64,000 nt of DNA from Dipteris shenzhenensis (taxonomy: Eukaryota > Polypodiophyta > Polypodiopsida > Gleicheniales), in NCBI GenBank assembly GCA_047967505.1, contig CM106540.1; one strand, written 5' to 3'. Made by a program: the position numbers and the translations under genes. The notes beneath the pieces were generated by a model. That model ran no database searches. It had not been told where the DNA came from and saw only the letters and a program-made list of their open reading frames with translations. How positions within the stretch are numbered: position 1 is the stretch's first letter; each line of letters begins with the position of its first letter. Positions 1 to 10,440 of this stretch are shown piece after piece.

Positions 1-235
1 TACTCAGGTATGTGAAGTCCACATTGCAATATGGACTATTTTATGAGGCTGGGGTCCAGATACAGTTGCATGGATACACTGATGCTGATTGGGCTGGTAG
101 TATTTCTGATAGACGATCTACCAGTGGATATGTGTTCTCTTTTGGGAGTGCTGCAGTCACTTGGAGCAGCAAGAAACAGCCTACAGTTGCCTTGTCGAGC
201 ACAGAGGCTGAGTACAGAGGTGCAGCAATGGCTGA
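1..235 (+). pseudogene. Ty1/copia RNase H fragment (C-terminal end of pol)
   Basis: The frame starting near base 12 reads as copia ribonuclease H, which degrades the RNA strand of the RNA-DNA hybrid during reverse transcription. Visible are the family's TDADWAGS block with its acidic residue, the RSTSGYVF block and ALSSTEAEY. The upstream reverse transcriptase lies outside the window. Homology stops abruptly at about base 235, before the second half of RNase H, and the sequence changes to a helicase-like reading. The fragment is therefore truncated on its 3' side. It cannot be the missing 3' end of the copia copy at 1465-6556, because it lies upstream of it in the same orientation. Confidence 0.9.
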
Positions 236-256
236 AAGACAAATCAAGAAAATTAA

Positions 257-502
257 AGTGACTTCAATGCAAAAAGCATATTCGAGTTACAAGAATGGCT
301 AAAGGATTTTGATTTTCACTCAATACAAGAAATCACAATCGAAGCACAAATTATGATCACTAAGAATATAGATCTCTCTATTGGAGCTACAAATGGTGCG
401 ATTGCAATAATTTTTGCATTAGATAATGACAACCAAACGAACAATTTAATGAAAATTCATGCAAAGATTATATCAACTAACGAAAAGATTACACTTCAAT
501 GA
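257..502 (+). pseudogene. PIF1-like helicase C-terminal fragment
   Basis: A frame open from 257 to the TGA at 500-502 contains IMITKNIDLSIGATNGA. This is the signature of PIF1/RRM3-type helicases just before motif V (typically IMLTKNID..GA.NG). Such helicases are either cellular or form the C-terminal half of Helitron transposases. Degraded homology may continue past the stop: a weak VATNVPHKN reading near 600 could be the decayed HKCQGATI motif. No Walker A segment is present. It resembles cellular-type PIF1 proteins more than the Helitron helicases at 31-32 kb and 54-55 kb, so a separate origin is likely. Assignment rests on motif recognition alone. Confidence 0.55.
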
Positions 503-851
503 TCTAAACAAAAACGACAGGTTCAATAGTTCAAAATGCACAACTACCCACCATAAATACCTTGGAATCAAAGACATCAGTGCATCGTAGCCACCAATGT
601 GCCACACAAAAATTTTAAGACCACTGCTCGATGGCAATACTAACACCATACACACAAAAAACTATTCAAAGGTAGGAACGACGCTACGAGATAAAGCCAC
701 CAACACACTGAGTTTTGAGTCGTTCCTTCAAAGCATCTAGCTCTCAAAAATCGAGTATGAATTTGCACTAAGAAGCAGCATCTCCCAATGAAAAATCTTC
801 ATGAAAAGAGACCCAAAAGACATTTACACAAACAATTTTAACCCAATCGCA
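503..851. other. No gene recognised
   Basis: AT-rich sequence with stops in all frames. It may contain a strongly decayed continuation of the helicase fragment to about 780, but nothing that can be assigned firmly. Confidence 0.4.
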
Positions 852-1046
852 CCCAATCTGACGACAAGATTCACTCACACAATCTCCAATCTCAAATGAT
901 AATTTTCAACTGTTTTTACCATCATTCAGTCTCGCTAGTCATCATTATGTAGGCACTAATTTTGACTCATTAATTCCATATTTTTTGCCATTATCTCTCT
1001 ATGAAGGTTGAAATCGATTGCAAATTTCAAAGTCAAATGCACTCAC
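852..1046 (+). repeat. Dispersed direct repeat, copy A (about 195 bp)
   Basis: This segment, from AATCTGACGACAAGATTC to AAATGCACTCAC, recurs nearly unchanged at 6976-7172 in the same orientation. Mostly single-base changes and short indels separate the copies. The two copies bracket the copia element but do not border its LTR, so they are not its target duplication. Both edges are sharp, which suggests a small repeat family or a segmental duplication. Confidence 0.9.
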
Positions 1047-1464
1047 GCGGCAGTGCTCTCTTGGCACCCGTGCCTGCCCTCAACCCATAGGCCTTTTAAG
1101 GGCCTCTCCTATACCTTCCCTCCCTCCTTTTGTGACCCACCCACCCCCATCTTGCATCTCCACCCCCCCACCTTAGCCCCCGCTGCACATGCCGTCGCAT
1201 CCCCCCCCTTCTTTTAAAAAAAAAAACAAAAAGGATAACTAACCCTAGAAAATTAACCTTAGTTACGTTAGTGGAACTTAGGTTAGGCTAGATGACCATG
1301 GGCTAGGTTAGCTTGAGGTTAGATTCAAGTTACCTCTAGATCATTTAGTAACTAACTATAGTTAGTTGGGCTAACTACACCTATTGAACTAACTGAACGT
1401 CACACTAACTGTATAGTTAGACTAACTAGATTAGGCTAGCTAAAGTAACTATGTCCCGAATAAC
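1047..1464. other. Intergenic: C-rich then CTAACT/TTAGTT-rich tract
   Basis: No coding region. Bases 1060-1215 are cytosine-rich and end in an A-run. Bases 1235-1450 are crowded with TTAGTTAG, GGTTAG and CTAACTA words in both orientations, a degenerate short-period repeat capable of folding on itself. Confidence 0.6.
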
Positions 1465-1634
1465 TGTGGGGGTTAAAGGTCACTGTGCCTTTACCCCGAT
1501 TATGTACAATACTCAAACACATATATAAATGAATGAAAAAGAAGATTAGGGTGTTCTGCACCCACCAAAAGCTTGTGTGGCTCTTTGTTTCTCTCTCTCC
1601 CTCTTTTATTCTGCTTCTATTGAGAGCACTCTCA
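1465..1634 (+). repeat. 5' LTR of the copia element (170 bp)
   Basis: Begins TGTGGGGG and ends CTCTCA, giving TG...CA ends. The right end lies two bases before a near-perfect plant copia primer binding site. A TATA-like stretch (CATATATAAATG) lies near 1520, followed by a pyrimidine-rich U5. The short LTR suits this copia type. No matching 3' LTR was seen in the window. Confidence 0.75.
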
Positions 1635-1636
1635 AC

Positions 1637-1649
1637 TGGTATCAGAGCC
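1637..1649 (+). other. Primer binding site, initiator tRNA-Met type
   Basis: TGGTATCAGAGCC follows the LTR end after AC. This is the usual plant copia site, complementary to the 3' end of initiator tRNA-Met, where minus-strand DNA synthesis starts. It fixes the LTR boundary. Confidence 0.9.
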
Positions 1650-3074
1650 TGGGTGATCTAGCTGAGTGTGTGTGAATGCCTAGAAGCTCGGCAGCTTTGT
1701 GGAAGGAAGGAGAAGCTTCGTGGGAAGCTTTGTGGGTGACTTTACTTGCATCCAAGTGCACAAAGAACTTGAAGGAACCTTTGGAAAAGTCAGTTTGGTT
1801 TTGCGAAGTGGTTTTGAGATCCTGTTAAGTGTTTTTCAAAGAAAAAGTCATTTTTTAAGCTTTTACTTGTTCTGTTCGATGATAGAGACAACCATTGCCT
1901 GATTTTGGTGTTTATTTCACTTCAGGAGCTTGGAAACACCTTCATTCTTGAATTTGGGATCATTTCGTTGGATTTCTGGCTCACTGTGTCAGTTTCAACA
2001 TTTTTTTGGTCGGGTGTTGGAACTCAAGTTTGGAGCAACCATTTGCAGATTTGTCAGTTCCGGTGGACTCAGAGGTCCTAAAACTTCTATGTTGCTCATC
2101 ATTCACACTCTGGTGGAGTTTACAAACAGTTCAGCTTCCAAAAACGTTTTTGAGTCCGTGTGTTGGACCCAGTGATTGGGACCACGGTTTCCAAAACCAT
2201 CTATCCCATTGCATTTTGGATGCCTAAAAACCCCTACCTATTAGTTCTTGCACAATTTGGTGGAGTATTTTCAGAGTTATAGATATCTATGTATTTGATT
2301 TCGTCTCTCTGTTATGCATTTTTCATTCTAAGGTTTTGAAACTTTAGATTTATGCCAGATGGCAGCGGATAAATGTTAATTCCCATTTCTCATCAGTTGG
2401 GATTTTGGAGTTCCAGTAGAAGAGAGATACTTTCAAATTGTCTTGCTTAGTCTGATTTTGCAATGGTGCCCATGTTTTGAGGCATCTCAGGTTCTATTTT
2501 TAGTAGCGATCATTACCGTGGGACCATGATTTCTTGAGCATACCTTATGCAAATCACTCTGGTTGTAGTTTGAGCCATGTGCACTCATTCGTGGTGTGCA
2601 TTGGGTTGTAATGGATGATTTATAGGCCATTTGAATGCATTGTGATCCTTATTGGATGCGCTGATAGGCCAAGATTGCCTTGTGGGATGCTGTTTTTTAT
2701 GGATGCTTTGCACATGGAGGCTATTTTATGCTGAGGGACAGCTTTGACACATTGCAGTTGATGCATTGATAGTGATATGCTCTCTTGGATGAGATATTGT
2801 TGATGTATAGGCCCATGGACGGTGTTTATGCTTGAGCCATGTGGCACTTATTGGCATTCTGGATTGCCATTATAGTTGGCATTTTCTTTTGGGCCAGATT
2901 TGCTCATATGGATGCATAGTACATGCACATGAGTCAACTATATCTTTTGATGCTTTGAGCTTTGAGTTTTGGTGATATTTCTCTCTATTGTGGCATACAC
3001 ATTTGGGTGCACCTGGTATTTGGTGTGATTCTCTCTTGCAAGCACTAGCATTTGGGATTTTGCTTTATTACATC
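1650..3074 (+). other. Untranslated leader of the copia element (1.4 kb)
   Basis: The 1.4 kb between the primer binding site and the gag start has no protein homology I recognise. Its short reading frames look like chance. The element at 15646-21707 also has a very long leader, about 2.5 kb, so this may be a family trait holding packaging signals. That is an inference. Confidence 0.55.
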
Positions 3075-3640
3075 ATGGCATCCTCTTCCATGTTTGAAAA
3101 GGAGTTTTTCAGCATTAAAAAGTTTGATGGGACAAACTTTTCTTTGTGGAAAGAATAGATAAGGGATGTGCTTATTCAAAAGAAGTAGATAAAATGCTTG
3201 CAAGGGATTGCAGCTATGTCCACAAATGAATAAAATGAGTTCGATGCATTGGCAAAGTCTACCATTAGACTTCATCTTGGGGAGATAGTTTATTTCACAC
3301 TAGTCACTGAAAAGACTAAGGAAGCTTTATGGAAAAAGCTGTGTGCTACATATGAGAAAGAGACTACCTCAAACAAAGTCTATCTCATGAAGAGATTGTT
3401 TGAGCTACACATGAAGGAGGAAGTATCCATAGCTTTGCACTTGAATGAATTTAATATCATTTTCAATTAGCTTCAAGCTCAAAAGCTAAATTTTGATGCG
3501 GAAATGAGGGCAATATTTCTCTTATGCTCATTACCATCCTCATGGGATTACTTTTCATACTGCTATCAGTAACTCTGCACCTGGTGGATTATTGAACTTT
3601 GATGATGTGGTTGGTAGCTTGTTGGCTGAGGAGACAGGGC
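3075..3640 (+). pseudogene. copia gag (capsid) remnant
   Basis: The ATG at 3075 opens MASSSMFEKEFFS, followed by FDGTNFSLWKE, the usual start of plant copia Gag. Gag forms the virus-like particle. Downstream the family block LYMLKRLF/HLNEFN is seen as YLMKRLFELHMKEE and HLNEFNII. In-frame TAG/TAA stops interrupt the reading near 3157, 3187, 3229 and 3468, and there is a frameshift near 3560. No full Gag can be made. Confidence 0.85.
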
Positions 3641-3650
3641 ACTGAACATT

Positions 3651-4130
3651 GAGTGTCACTATTGTGGCAAGAAGGTCCACATGAAAAAGGATTGCTACAA
3701 GCTTAAAAGAGAGAAAAAGGATAAGAAAAAGAATGCAAATTGGAGTGCAAATCAGAAGGAAGAGAGTCCAAGGGAGGACAAAGGAAAAGTGAAGATCAAG
3801 GAGATAATGCAGTCACAAATGATAGTGACAATGACATTCTCTTCATGTCTAGTTTATATGCAGAGTTTCTTACCACTTCAAATGATGCTTATTCCCAGGA
3901 TTGGATTTTGGATTCTGGTGCTTCATTCCATGTTACTCCCCATAGGGAATGGTTCTCCACTTATGATAGTGGAAAGATAGGTTGTGTGCATCTTGGAAAT
4001 GACTATGCATGTGACATAGTGGGAGTAGGTGACATAAAGTTTTCTTTTGCAAATGGGTCTGCATTTATTTTGAAAAATGTGAGACATGTGCCTAAGCTGA
4101 CCAAGAGTCTCATTTCAATGGGTCAGCTAG
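3651..4130 (+). pseudogene. copia zinc knuckle and aspartic protease remnant
   Basis: The CCHC zinc knuckle is at 3654-3695 (CHYCGKKVHMKKDC; Cys, Cys, His and Cys all present), followed by a lysine-rich linker. After a frame change, WILDSGASFHVTPHREWF (Asp codon at 3911-3913) is the copia protease active site, which cuts the polyprotein. NVRHVPKLTKSLISMGQL, at about 4075-4130, is the family's conserved C-terminal protease block. A frameshift near 3750 separates knuckle from protease. The protease motif itself is intact. Confidence 0.9.
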
Positions 4131-4261
4131 ATGATATTGGGTTCAGACCACCTTTGGTTCTGGGAGTTGGAAAATTCAGAAGGGCTCTATGCTTTTGTGT
4201 GGGACTTTGTATCCCTTACATGTATCAAGGGTGTTTGATCATGTTGCTGCAATAACTGAGT

Positions 4262-5420
4262 AGCCAAGCACTTCTTTATGCCATTGCCGGTTGGGCCATA
4301 TGAGCCAAAATGGGATGAAACTCTTATACCATTTGGGTAATGTACCACATTTGAGTTTCTCTGATTTTGAATTTTTTGAGCACTGTCTCTATGGGAAGCA
4401 GATTAAATCAGCCCATAAAAGAAGGGGAGAGAAAGAGTTTGAAAAGCTTGATTTGGTGCATTCAGACGTATGTGGTCCCATGCCTACACGGTCATTAGGC
4501 GGGGCTAAATACTATGTGACATTCATTGATGATGCAACTAGGAAAGTGTGGGCTTATGCTATAGCTCAGAAGAGTGATGTGTTCCAGGTATTTCAGAAAT
4601 GGCTGGCCTTGGTTGAGAATCAGTCAGGTAGAATGCTTAAATGCCTATGGACTGACAATGGTAGAGATTATCTCTCTCATGACTTTCAGCATTTCTGTGA
4701 TACACGTGGGATTAAGAGGGAGCTCACATCCCCTCGTACTCTAGAGCAAAATTCAGCTGCAAAAAAGATGAACCGTACCATTCAAGAAAGGTTGCAATGC
4801 ATGCTTTCCAATGAAAGTCTTTCTGGTGGTTTTTGGGCTGAGGCAATGAAGATTGTAGTGCACATGATTAATAGATTACCTAGGAAGAGTTTGGATGGTG
4901 GTATTCATGAAGAGGCATGGAGTGGGAAGAAGCCCTTTTACTCTCATTTGCATATATTTGGGTGTGAGGCATATGCACATGTGCCAAAAGAGCTTTGAAA
5001 GAAGCTAGACCCTAAGGCTAGGAAATGCATCTTTCTAGGTTATGGTGAAAGTGGAGAGATGGGCTATCGTCTTTGGGATCCAGAAGCAAAGAATATCGTA
5101 CACAGCCATGATGTAGCCTTCAATGAGAAGAAGATGCATAAGGCACCCATGAGGGATGTGGAAATGAGGAAAATCACTTTCCAGGATGTGAATCCGCCTA
5201 CATATGTTGATAGACATCAAGCTGTCCATGCACCAAATGTGCAAGAAATGGTACCACCAAGTACTCCCACAGGTATACAATCAAGGGTAGATGATGGATC
5301 ATCTATTGGTGGAAACGATGAGACAAATGTGGCTGATATGCAAGTGAGAAAACATGCTGAAATTCCCTTGAGAAGATCATCTAGAGTGTCTAGACCACTT
5401 GATAGGTTTGTTCCAGGGGT
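4262..5420 (+). pseudogene. copia integrase, catalytic Glu replaced
   Basis: GAG-pre-integrase (CRLGHMSQNGM) is followed by the rve catalytic core, which inserts the cDNA into the genome. HSDVCGPMPT and WTDNGRDY carry the two catalytic Asp residues. The third acidic residue, normally in NGVAERMNRT, reads NSAAKKMNRT with Lys at codon 4762-4764, so the DDE triad is broken. C-terminal blocks INRLPRKSLDG and FGCEAYAHVP follow. A TGA ends the frame at 4996-4998. The reading resumes near 5020 with KCIFLGYGESG and runs to the RT linker ending at 5430. Confidence 0.92.
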
Positions 5421-5426
5421 AGACAT

Positions 5427-6556
5427 GTGATGCTTATTGATTGCAGGGATCCTTCTTGCTATAGAGAGGCTATGATGTGCAAGGATCAATGCAAGTGGGA
5501 GTATGCTATGCAATCAGAGATGAGTTCACTTATGAAGAATAAGACTTGGGACTTGGTTTCTTTACCACATGGAAAGAAAGCATTGCCATGTAAATGGGTC
5601 TACAAGATGAAGGTCATAGGTGATGATGTGCCTAGGTACAAGGCCCGTTTGGTCACTAAAGGGTTCAAGCAAGAGAAGGGTGTAGACTTTGATGAGATAT
5701 TCTCTCCAATTGTGAAGATGACTACACTTAGATGCATGCTTGGACTAGTGGCAGTAGAGGATATAGAGCTTATGCAGATGGATGTCAAGACAGCCTTCTT
5801 GCATGGGGATCTGCATAAGGAAATTTACATGGTGCAACCGGAAGGCTTTGAAGAAAAGGGCAAAGAGCATTTAGTTTGCAAGCTGAAGAAGAGTCTCCAT
5901 GGTCTTAAGGAAGCGCTAGAGAATGGTATGAGGAGTTTGATGTTTTCATTTGGTCCTAGGGTTTTAGAAGGAGTGAAATTGATCACTGCCTCTACACTAA
6001 AACGGCTAAGGATAATAGCCTGATACTCCTGGCACTATATGTGAATGATATGCTATTGGCTAGCAAGAATACTTATGAGCTAGATGCATTAAAGGCCAAG
6101 TTGCATGAGGCCTTTGATATGAAGGATTTGGGACTTGTAGGTCATATTCTTGGTATGCGCATCACATGTGATCAGAGTAGGAAACTCCTTTGGCTTTCAC
6201 AGAAGGAGTATGTTACAAAAGTATTGCAACATTTCAATATGGAGGGGGGGAAGGCAGTGAGTACTCCATTGCCTCCATATGTGAATTTGAGTCATACAAA
6301 TAGTCCCAAATCAGATGAGGAGAGGGCCATGATGGCCAAGGTTCCTTATGCATCAGCAGTTTGGAGTCTTATGTATGCTATGATAGCTACTAGACCAGAC
6401 ATTGCATTTGTAGTGGGAGTTGTTAGCCGGTATATGGCTAATCTAGGAAAGAGGCATTAGGAGGCAGTTAAGTGCATCATGAGGTACATGAAGGGTACCA
6501 AGGGGATGTGCATCTGCTTTGGTAGAGGAGACATGCGTGTACTTGGGTACACAGAT
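5427..6556 (+). pseudogene. copia reverse transcriptase, YVDD changed to YVND
   Basis: RT copies the element RNA into DNA. Blocks in order: NKTWDLVSLP, KWVYKMK, YKARLVTKGFKQ, FSPIVKMTTLR, MDVKTAFLHGDL, then SLHGLK near 5890. A frameshift around 5920-5960 splits the domain. The catalytic box reads LYVNDMLLA at 6035-6061, with Asn at codon 6044-6046 in place of the first Asp of YVDD. The later ATRPDIAF block and RNase H start (GYTDS) end at about 6556. A TAG at 6458-6460 adds another break. The domain is dead by both frame and residue. Confidence 0.92.
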
Positions 6557-6975
6557 TCGAAAGTCTAGGTCCATTCACAATTGGACCTAAAGACCAAAGG
6601 GCCCCTAAATTCCCCTGACTTTAAAGGTCCATAACTTGCTTATTTGGGACCCGAATTGGACCCGGATTGAACCACAATTTCACACATGGAACATCAAGCT
6701 ATGGAGACTTTTTCTAGTGAATCCCACACAATTTAGACATCCATAACACTCATCAATTTGCACCCCCATGTGGGTGGCTTTTTTGCACTATTTCACTCAT
6801 AAGATTCTAGTGATCTCCGATTGACAATCCATCTACACTGGCACATTTTCCCACTCACATGGGAGAATCGTAGGCACATTTTTAACACGATGGTCCCTAC
6901 TACACTAATGCATCTCTAACCTCCCTAACATTTTTTACTCCTTATTTGGGAGCCCGTATCTTGGCTGTTTGAAGA
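6557..6975. other. No gene recognised; sequence joined to the truncated copia
   Basis: Non-coding sequence begins abruptly after the copia RNase H start. All frames are closed and no LTR, polypurine tract or terminal motif is visible. It continues into copy B of the dispersed repeat. Confidence 0.5.
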
Positions 6976-7172
6976 CCAAATCTGACGACAAGATTCACTC
7001 ATGCAATCTCCAATCTCAAACAATAATTTTCAATTATTTTTACCATCATTTTTAGTCTCGCTAGTCATCATTATGTAGGCACTAATTTTGACTCATCGAT
7101 TCCATATTTTTTGCCATTATATCTCTATGAAGGTTGAAATCGATTGCAAATTTCAAAGTCAAATGCACTCAC
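6976..7172 (+). repeat. Dispersed direct repeat, copy B
   Basis: Partner of the copy at 852-1046, same orientation, about 6.1 kb away. It is preceded and followed by different sequence from copy A, so the homologous unit is close to 195 bp. Confidence 0.9.
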
Positions 7173-7399
7173 TTAAAGGATACACTTAAGCATTGTGTAT
7201 GCACTTGAGATCTAGATGAAGACTAGCACTTGAATACTTTCGCAAGCTTTAGCCCTCGGTGCTCTTCAAGAATTCAACCTTTCACCATCAACAAGCTACA
7301 TGGAGGACCTAACCATTGAAGAAGAAATAACTAATGATGATGATCTGCATCCTGCAGATCACCTTTGAGAACAATGCAACCACAACCACAATAACAATG

Positions 7400-8260
7400 G
7401 CAGATGACACTTTGGTAAATTAGAAATGCCAAAGTACAATGGATGAGGGGATCCCATCAGGTTCCTTCAACTCTTCGATGCAGCATGTTATGCTGGAGGT
7501 GATCAGTCAAATAAAACCAAAGCCGCCTGGAACCTGATGGCCCTAATCGATGAGGCTTCAGAATGGTACCTCGACCTTCTACTAGAGGAAAGAGCCACAT
7601 GGGAACTGCTATCTAAGTAGTTCAAAAGAAGATTCCAAACACAAAGGCTACAAGATGACCCCGCATTACAACTAGGCAATATAGATATGTGTAAGAAAGA
7701 AAAGTTCAAAACATACTTAGGAAGAATGAAAAGATTAATAGCGTCTGGATGACAAGTACCTCATAGCATGGTTCATCTCTAGCTTGAAAAAATCCATTCG
7801 CAACAAGGAAATGAAAAAAGTTAGTAGCTATGCACATTTCAGCGACGCTCATGAAGCTATAATTGACATTGAGGATGGCATGACGGATTTTGATAGCGAC
7901 AATGATGGCTATAAATCGAGTCAACATGATAAGAAATCTTCAAAGAAGGGAAGCACTTCCAATAAAGATTGCACCACCAAGGACAGAGTGGAAGCCATGG
8001 CCCTAAGAGTAAAATATGAAATGATGAAGGCCATTGAGCAAAAGTTGCATGCCTCTCAGCCACCACAATACTCAAGGAGAGAAAATTTTTGGTGCCCACA
8101 TTGTATGGACAACCATATAGCCAATGAATGCCCAATCTTGAGGAACAAACTAAACCCACTAGAAGTGGCTCAGCCCCCACGGTTATGGTGTCCCATTTAC
8201 AACGTTGCAGCGCATAAAGCACAAATCACTCCAGACATCAACATCAAATTGGAGCCATAG
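7400..8260 (+). pseudogene. Ty3/gypsy-type gag with degenerate zinc knuckle
   Basis: The reading from about 7424 (MPKYNG, GDPIRFLQLFDAACYAGG, ALIDEASEWYLDLLLEE, FKRRFQTQRLQDDP) follows the Retrotrans_gag pattern: a globular capsid domain ending in F..RF and a KFKTYLGRMKRL block. After stops near 7435, 7618 and 7750 and a frame change, it continues from 7784 as AWFISSLKKSIRNKEM and a charged linker. WCPHCMDNHIANECP at about 8091-8136 is a knuckle-like C-C-H-C arrangement. Gag packages element RNA. No protease or RT of this element follows directly, so only the gag portion survives here. Confidence 0.75.
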
Positions 8261-8335
8261 CCTGCTTGGCGTAGACCAAAGCTGCTCAATGAAAAGTACT
8301 TCCTATAATACATACAGGCTCCATCTTCCTTTCGC

Positions 8336-8734
8336 ATGCATCCCACATTTGATGCGGTACCTCGTCGCTACCGGTGGGATGCCAATCATCACGATCTAGA
8401 TAATGCATATGCTCCTTGCAATTGTTCGCTAATCAATAGAAACTCTAAAATCAAATGGACAAGCCACGAAACACTCATTAGAGCCTTGGACAAACATGCA
8501 TCAATTATGCAAGGCAGTTATGACAAAACACTCAAGGAAAGTGCAAAAGCTTTAGCAGTCATCCTAGAGGTGTCCCTCACCATTGACGACCATTTGCCCA
8601 ACCTCAACTTCAATCCAAATAACAGATATATGCTCAAAACAACAAATTGCCTCTTTCAAAGAGCCATATCTATTCAGTTAGATATGCTCAATGGATGGAT
8701 CCTGACTTGCATGTCAGATGAGGTCTATCAATGA
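8336..8734 (+). CDS. Open frame of 132 residues, unrecognised
   Basis: An ATG-started frame of 132 codons continues in the direction of the gypsy gag and could be its decayed downstream portion. Composition looks protein-like, but I recognise no domain, no protease DTG/DSG motif and no membrane segment. It may be the gag-protease spacer of the same element or a chance frame. Confidence 0.25.
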   Translation: MHPTFDAVPRRYRWDANHHDLDNAYAPCNCSLINRNSKIKWTSHETLIRALDKHASIMQGSYDKTLKESAKALAVILEVSLTIDDHLPNLNFNPNNRYMLKTTNCLFQRAISIQLDMLNGWILTCMSDEVYQ

Positions 8735-9110
8735 GACCGTTGATGGTAGAAAGGTGATTGTGTGGGAGCCCCTTATTCTTGCTGGGGCCTGGGGGCCAGC
8801 GGCCCCCTAGAGGGGATTTAGGAGCGGGAGCCCCCGAGGCGACGGTATAGGGAATATTCCTTGAATATTCCATGGACGACTAGTCGGTTCCATCGACTAG
8901 GCTAACTGGTCAGCTTCACCGACTAGGTTGACTGGTCGGTTCCACCGACTACGTTGATTCGACTACCGCCCTCATAGCTATAAAGAGGCAGCCCTCTAGT
9001 CCATTGTATCAGATTAGTTTAAATCAGATCAGATCTTCCAACTAGTAGGTCTTCACTGTAGTATCTGTCTAGATCACCATCTAAGATCCATTGTGGGAGT
9101 GCACAGGTGG
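8735..9110. other. GC-rich, LTR-like segment with a 26-bp minisatellite
   Basis: No coding. Bases 8760-8850 are GC-rich. From 8877 to 8966 a roughly 26-bp unit built on CGACTAGG..ACTGGTC..TTCCAC is repeated three to four times with changes. A TATA-like CTATAAAGAG follows near 8979. Enhancer-like repeats followed by a TATA box and pyrimidine-rich sequence suggest an LTR remnant, but I cannot fix TG/CA ends or a primer binding site. Confidence 0.4.
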
Positions 9111-9633
9111 ATGGAGCCATCATCTGTACTACATTAGTATTGAAGGAAAACCCTCTAAAGAGGAATGGTCCCAAACAAATTCAGGAACTAGCCCAACAAC
9201 AGGCCAGTAACCCTCCCAAGCCAAAGTGGGTTGTCAAAGGCAGACCAAAGAACTAGGTTTTGGGGAAACATGCAGAAATAGGGGCAGATAAAAGTGCAGT
9301 CAAGGAAGAAGATAATAAGAGGAAGCCTGATATTCAATAAGAGAAGGAGAGAGTGATATTTCCACTGGCCACCAACAATGCTTTTGCTCTCATTGACTAG
9401 GAAATAGAGAAGTGGATACAGGATGCACAAATGGAAGAAGTTGAAATCAAAACTGGCTGGTCTAGAGAGTTTGAGGAGAAATCAAGTAGATGCCAACATG
9501 AGTGAATTAGATTTGGGAGAATCAGAGGAAGAACTCCCTCTGGCACAAAAATAGGATAAGACTGTTGAAGCCCCTGCCAAACCTCAAGCCACTACTCTGA
9601 ACAAGAGAAGGATCTCTCAAGTCAAGGGCCAGA
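9110..9633 (+). pseudogene. Possible LINE ORF1 tail / linker
   Basis: A broken reading just upstream of the LINE endonuclease contains LKRNGPKQIQELAQQQ and a Lys/Pro-rich stretch (PPKPKWVVKGRPKN). These resemble the C-terminal tail of plant L1 ORF1 (RNA-binding Gag-like protein) and the linker before the endonuclease. Stops are frequent. Position and composition support this rather than a defined domain. Confidence 0.35.
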
Positions 9634-10440
9634 GTGCCCCACCCAAAATCCCAACCCCCAAGGCTAAAAAGGGGAAGAGCAAGAATGGTAAATAAACCAT
9701 TCACTTTTCTCACACTCAATGTATGTGGATTAACTGACCCTTGGAGGAGTCAGGAACTAGCTAGGTGGCTGAAGGACAGCTCTTTGTCCCCTACTTTTCT
9801 TGTTTTACAAGAGGTTAAAGTAATTAATGACACTCTAGAAAACATACTAAAAAATGTTGACAATAGAAGAATATGGTACTTCACAAATCATGAGGAAGGT
9901 AGAAGAGGCACTGCAATTGGGATACTTTCACACTACAAGGATTGTGTCATCAAGTTCATGCAGGACTTAAATCACAAATGGCTTGATCTAGAATGCAAAA
10001 TGAAAAGGTTTTCTTTCACAGCCGTGTTAGTATATGTCCCAATAGGATCCATGGAAAGAAGAGCCACATGGGATTCAATGTTGAATTTGGGAAGTGACTA
10101 TGTCATTATGGGGGATTTCAATATGGTGGAGAATTTTAATAGAAGGGATTAGTAATTAGGGGTCTTGAACAACAAATTTGGCAAGATCTCAAGGAAAATT
10201 TGCAAGTTGTGGACATTGAGACTCCCAGCATTTACACATGGAGCAACAGACAGGTAGGCAATCTGAGGAGGGAAGCCAGACTAGACAGACTGTATATTGC
10301 CCAATCTCTAGAAGTAAAGCAATCAACCTTTTCCTCTCTCACCTTATTAGACCACAAGCATGTGTTAGCTTGTATTGATTTGGGGAGTGGGAAGAAAGGA
10401 AATTCATGGTTTAAAGCTGACCCACCCTTGTTCAAGTTGC
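9634..10440 (+). pseudogene. L1-type LINE endonuclease domain, 3'-truncated
   Basis: This reads as the apurinic-like endonuclease that nicks target DNA for LINE insertion. FLTLNVCGL opens the domain. FLVLQEVKV carries the catalytic Glu, VYVPIGSMERR is the core strand and VIMGDFNMVEN the GDFN box. After a TAG at 10150 the frame shifts, and IYTWSNRQVGNLRREARLDR covers the TWSN...LDR region. The final SDH motif reads LLDHKHVL, so its Ser is changed. The reverse transcriptase that should follow is absent. LINE copies are usually truncated at the 5' end, so loss of the 3' part implies later deletion or recombination. Confidence 0.88.

Larger units (their letters stand above)
1465..6556 (+). mobile_element. 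Ty1/copia retrotransposon, 3'-truncated and inactive
   Basis: Order on the plus strand: 5' LTR (1465-1634), tRNA-Met-type primer binding site (1637-1649), a long leader, gag, CCHC knuckle, protease, integrase, reverse transcriptase, and the beginning of RNase H. This is copia order (integrase before RT). The pol reading ends at GYTDS near 6556 and passes directly into unrelated sequence, so the rest of RNase H, the polypurine tract and the 3' LTR are missing. Many stops and frameshifts interrupt gag and pol, and catalytic residues are changed. The LTR start (TGTGGGGGTTAAAGG) resembles the minus-strand LTR start of the element at 15646-21707 (TGTTGGGGTAAAGGG), so the two are probably related lineages. 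Confidence 0.92.

Noticed and set aside
1-6556. RNase H at 1-235 as part of the copia element at 1465-6556
   Set aside because: It lies upstream in the same orientation and its residues differ from the partial RNase H start at 6540; a different copia copy.
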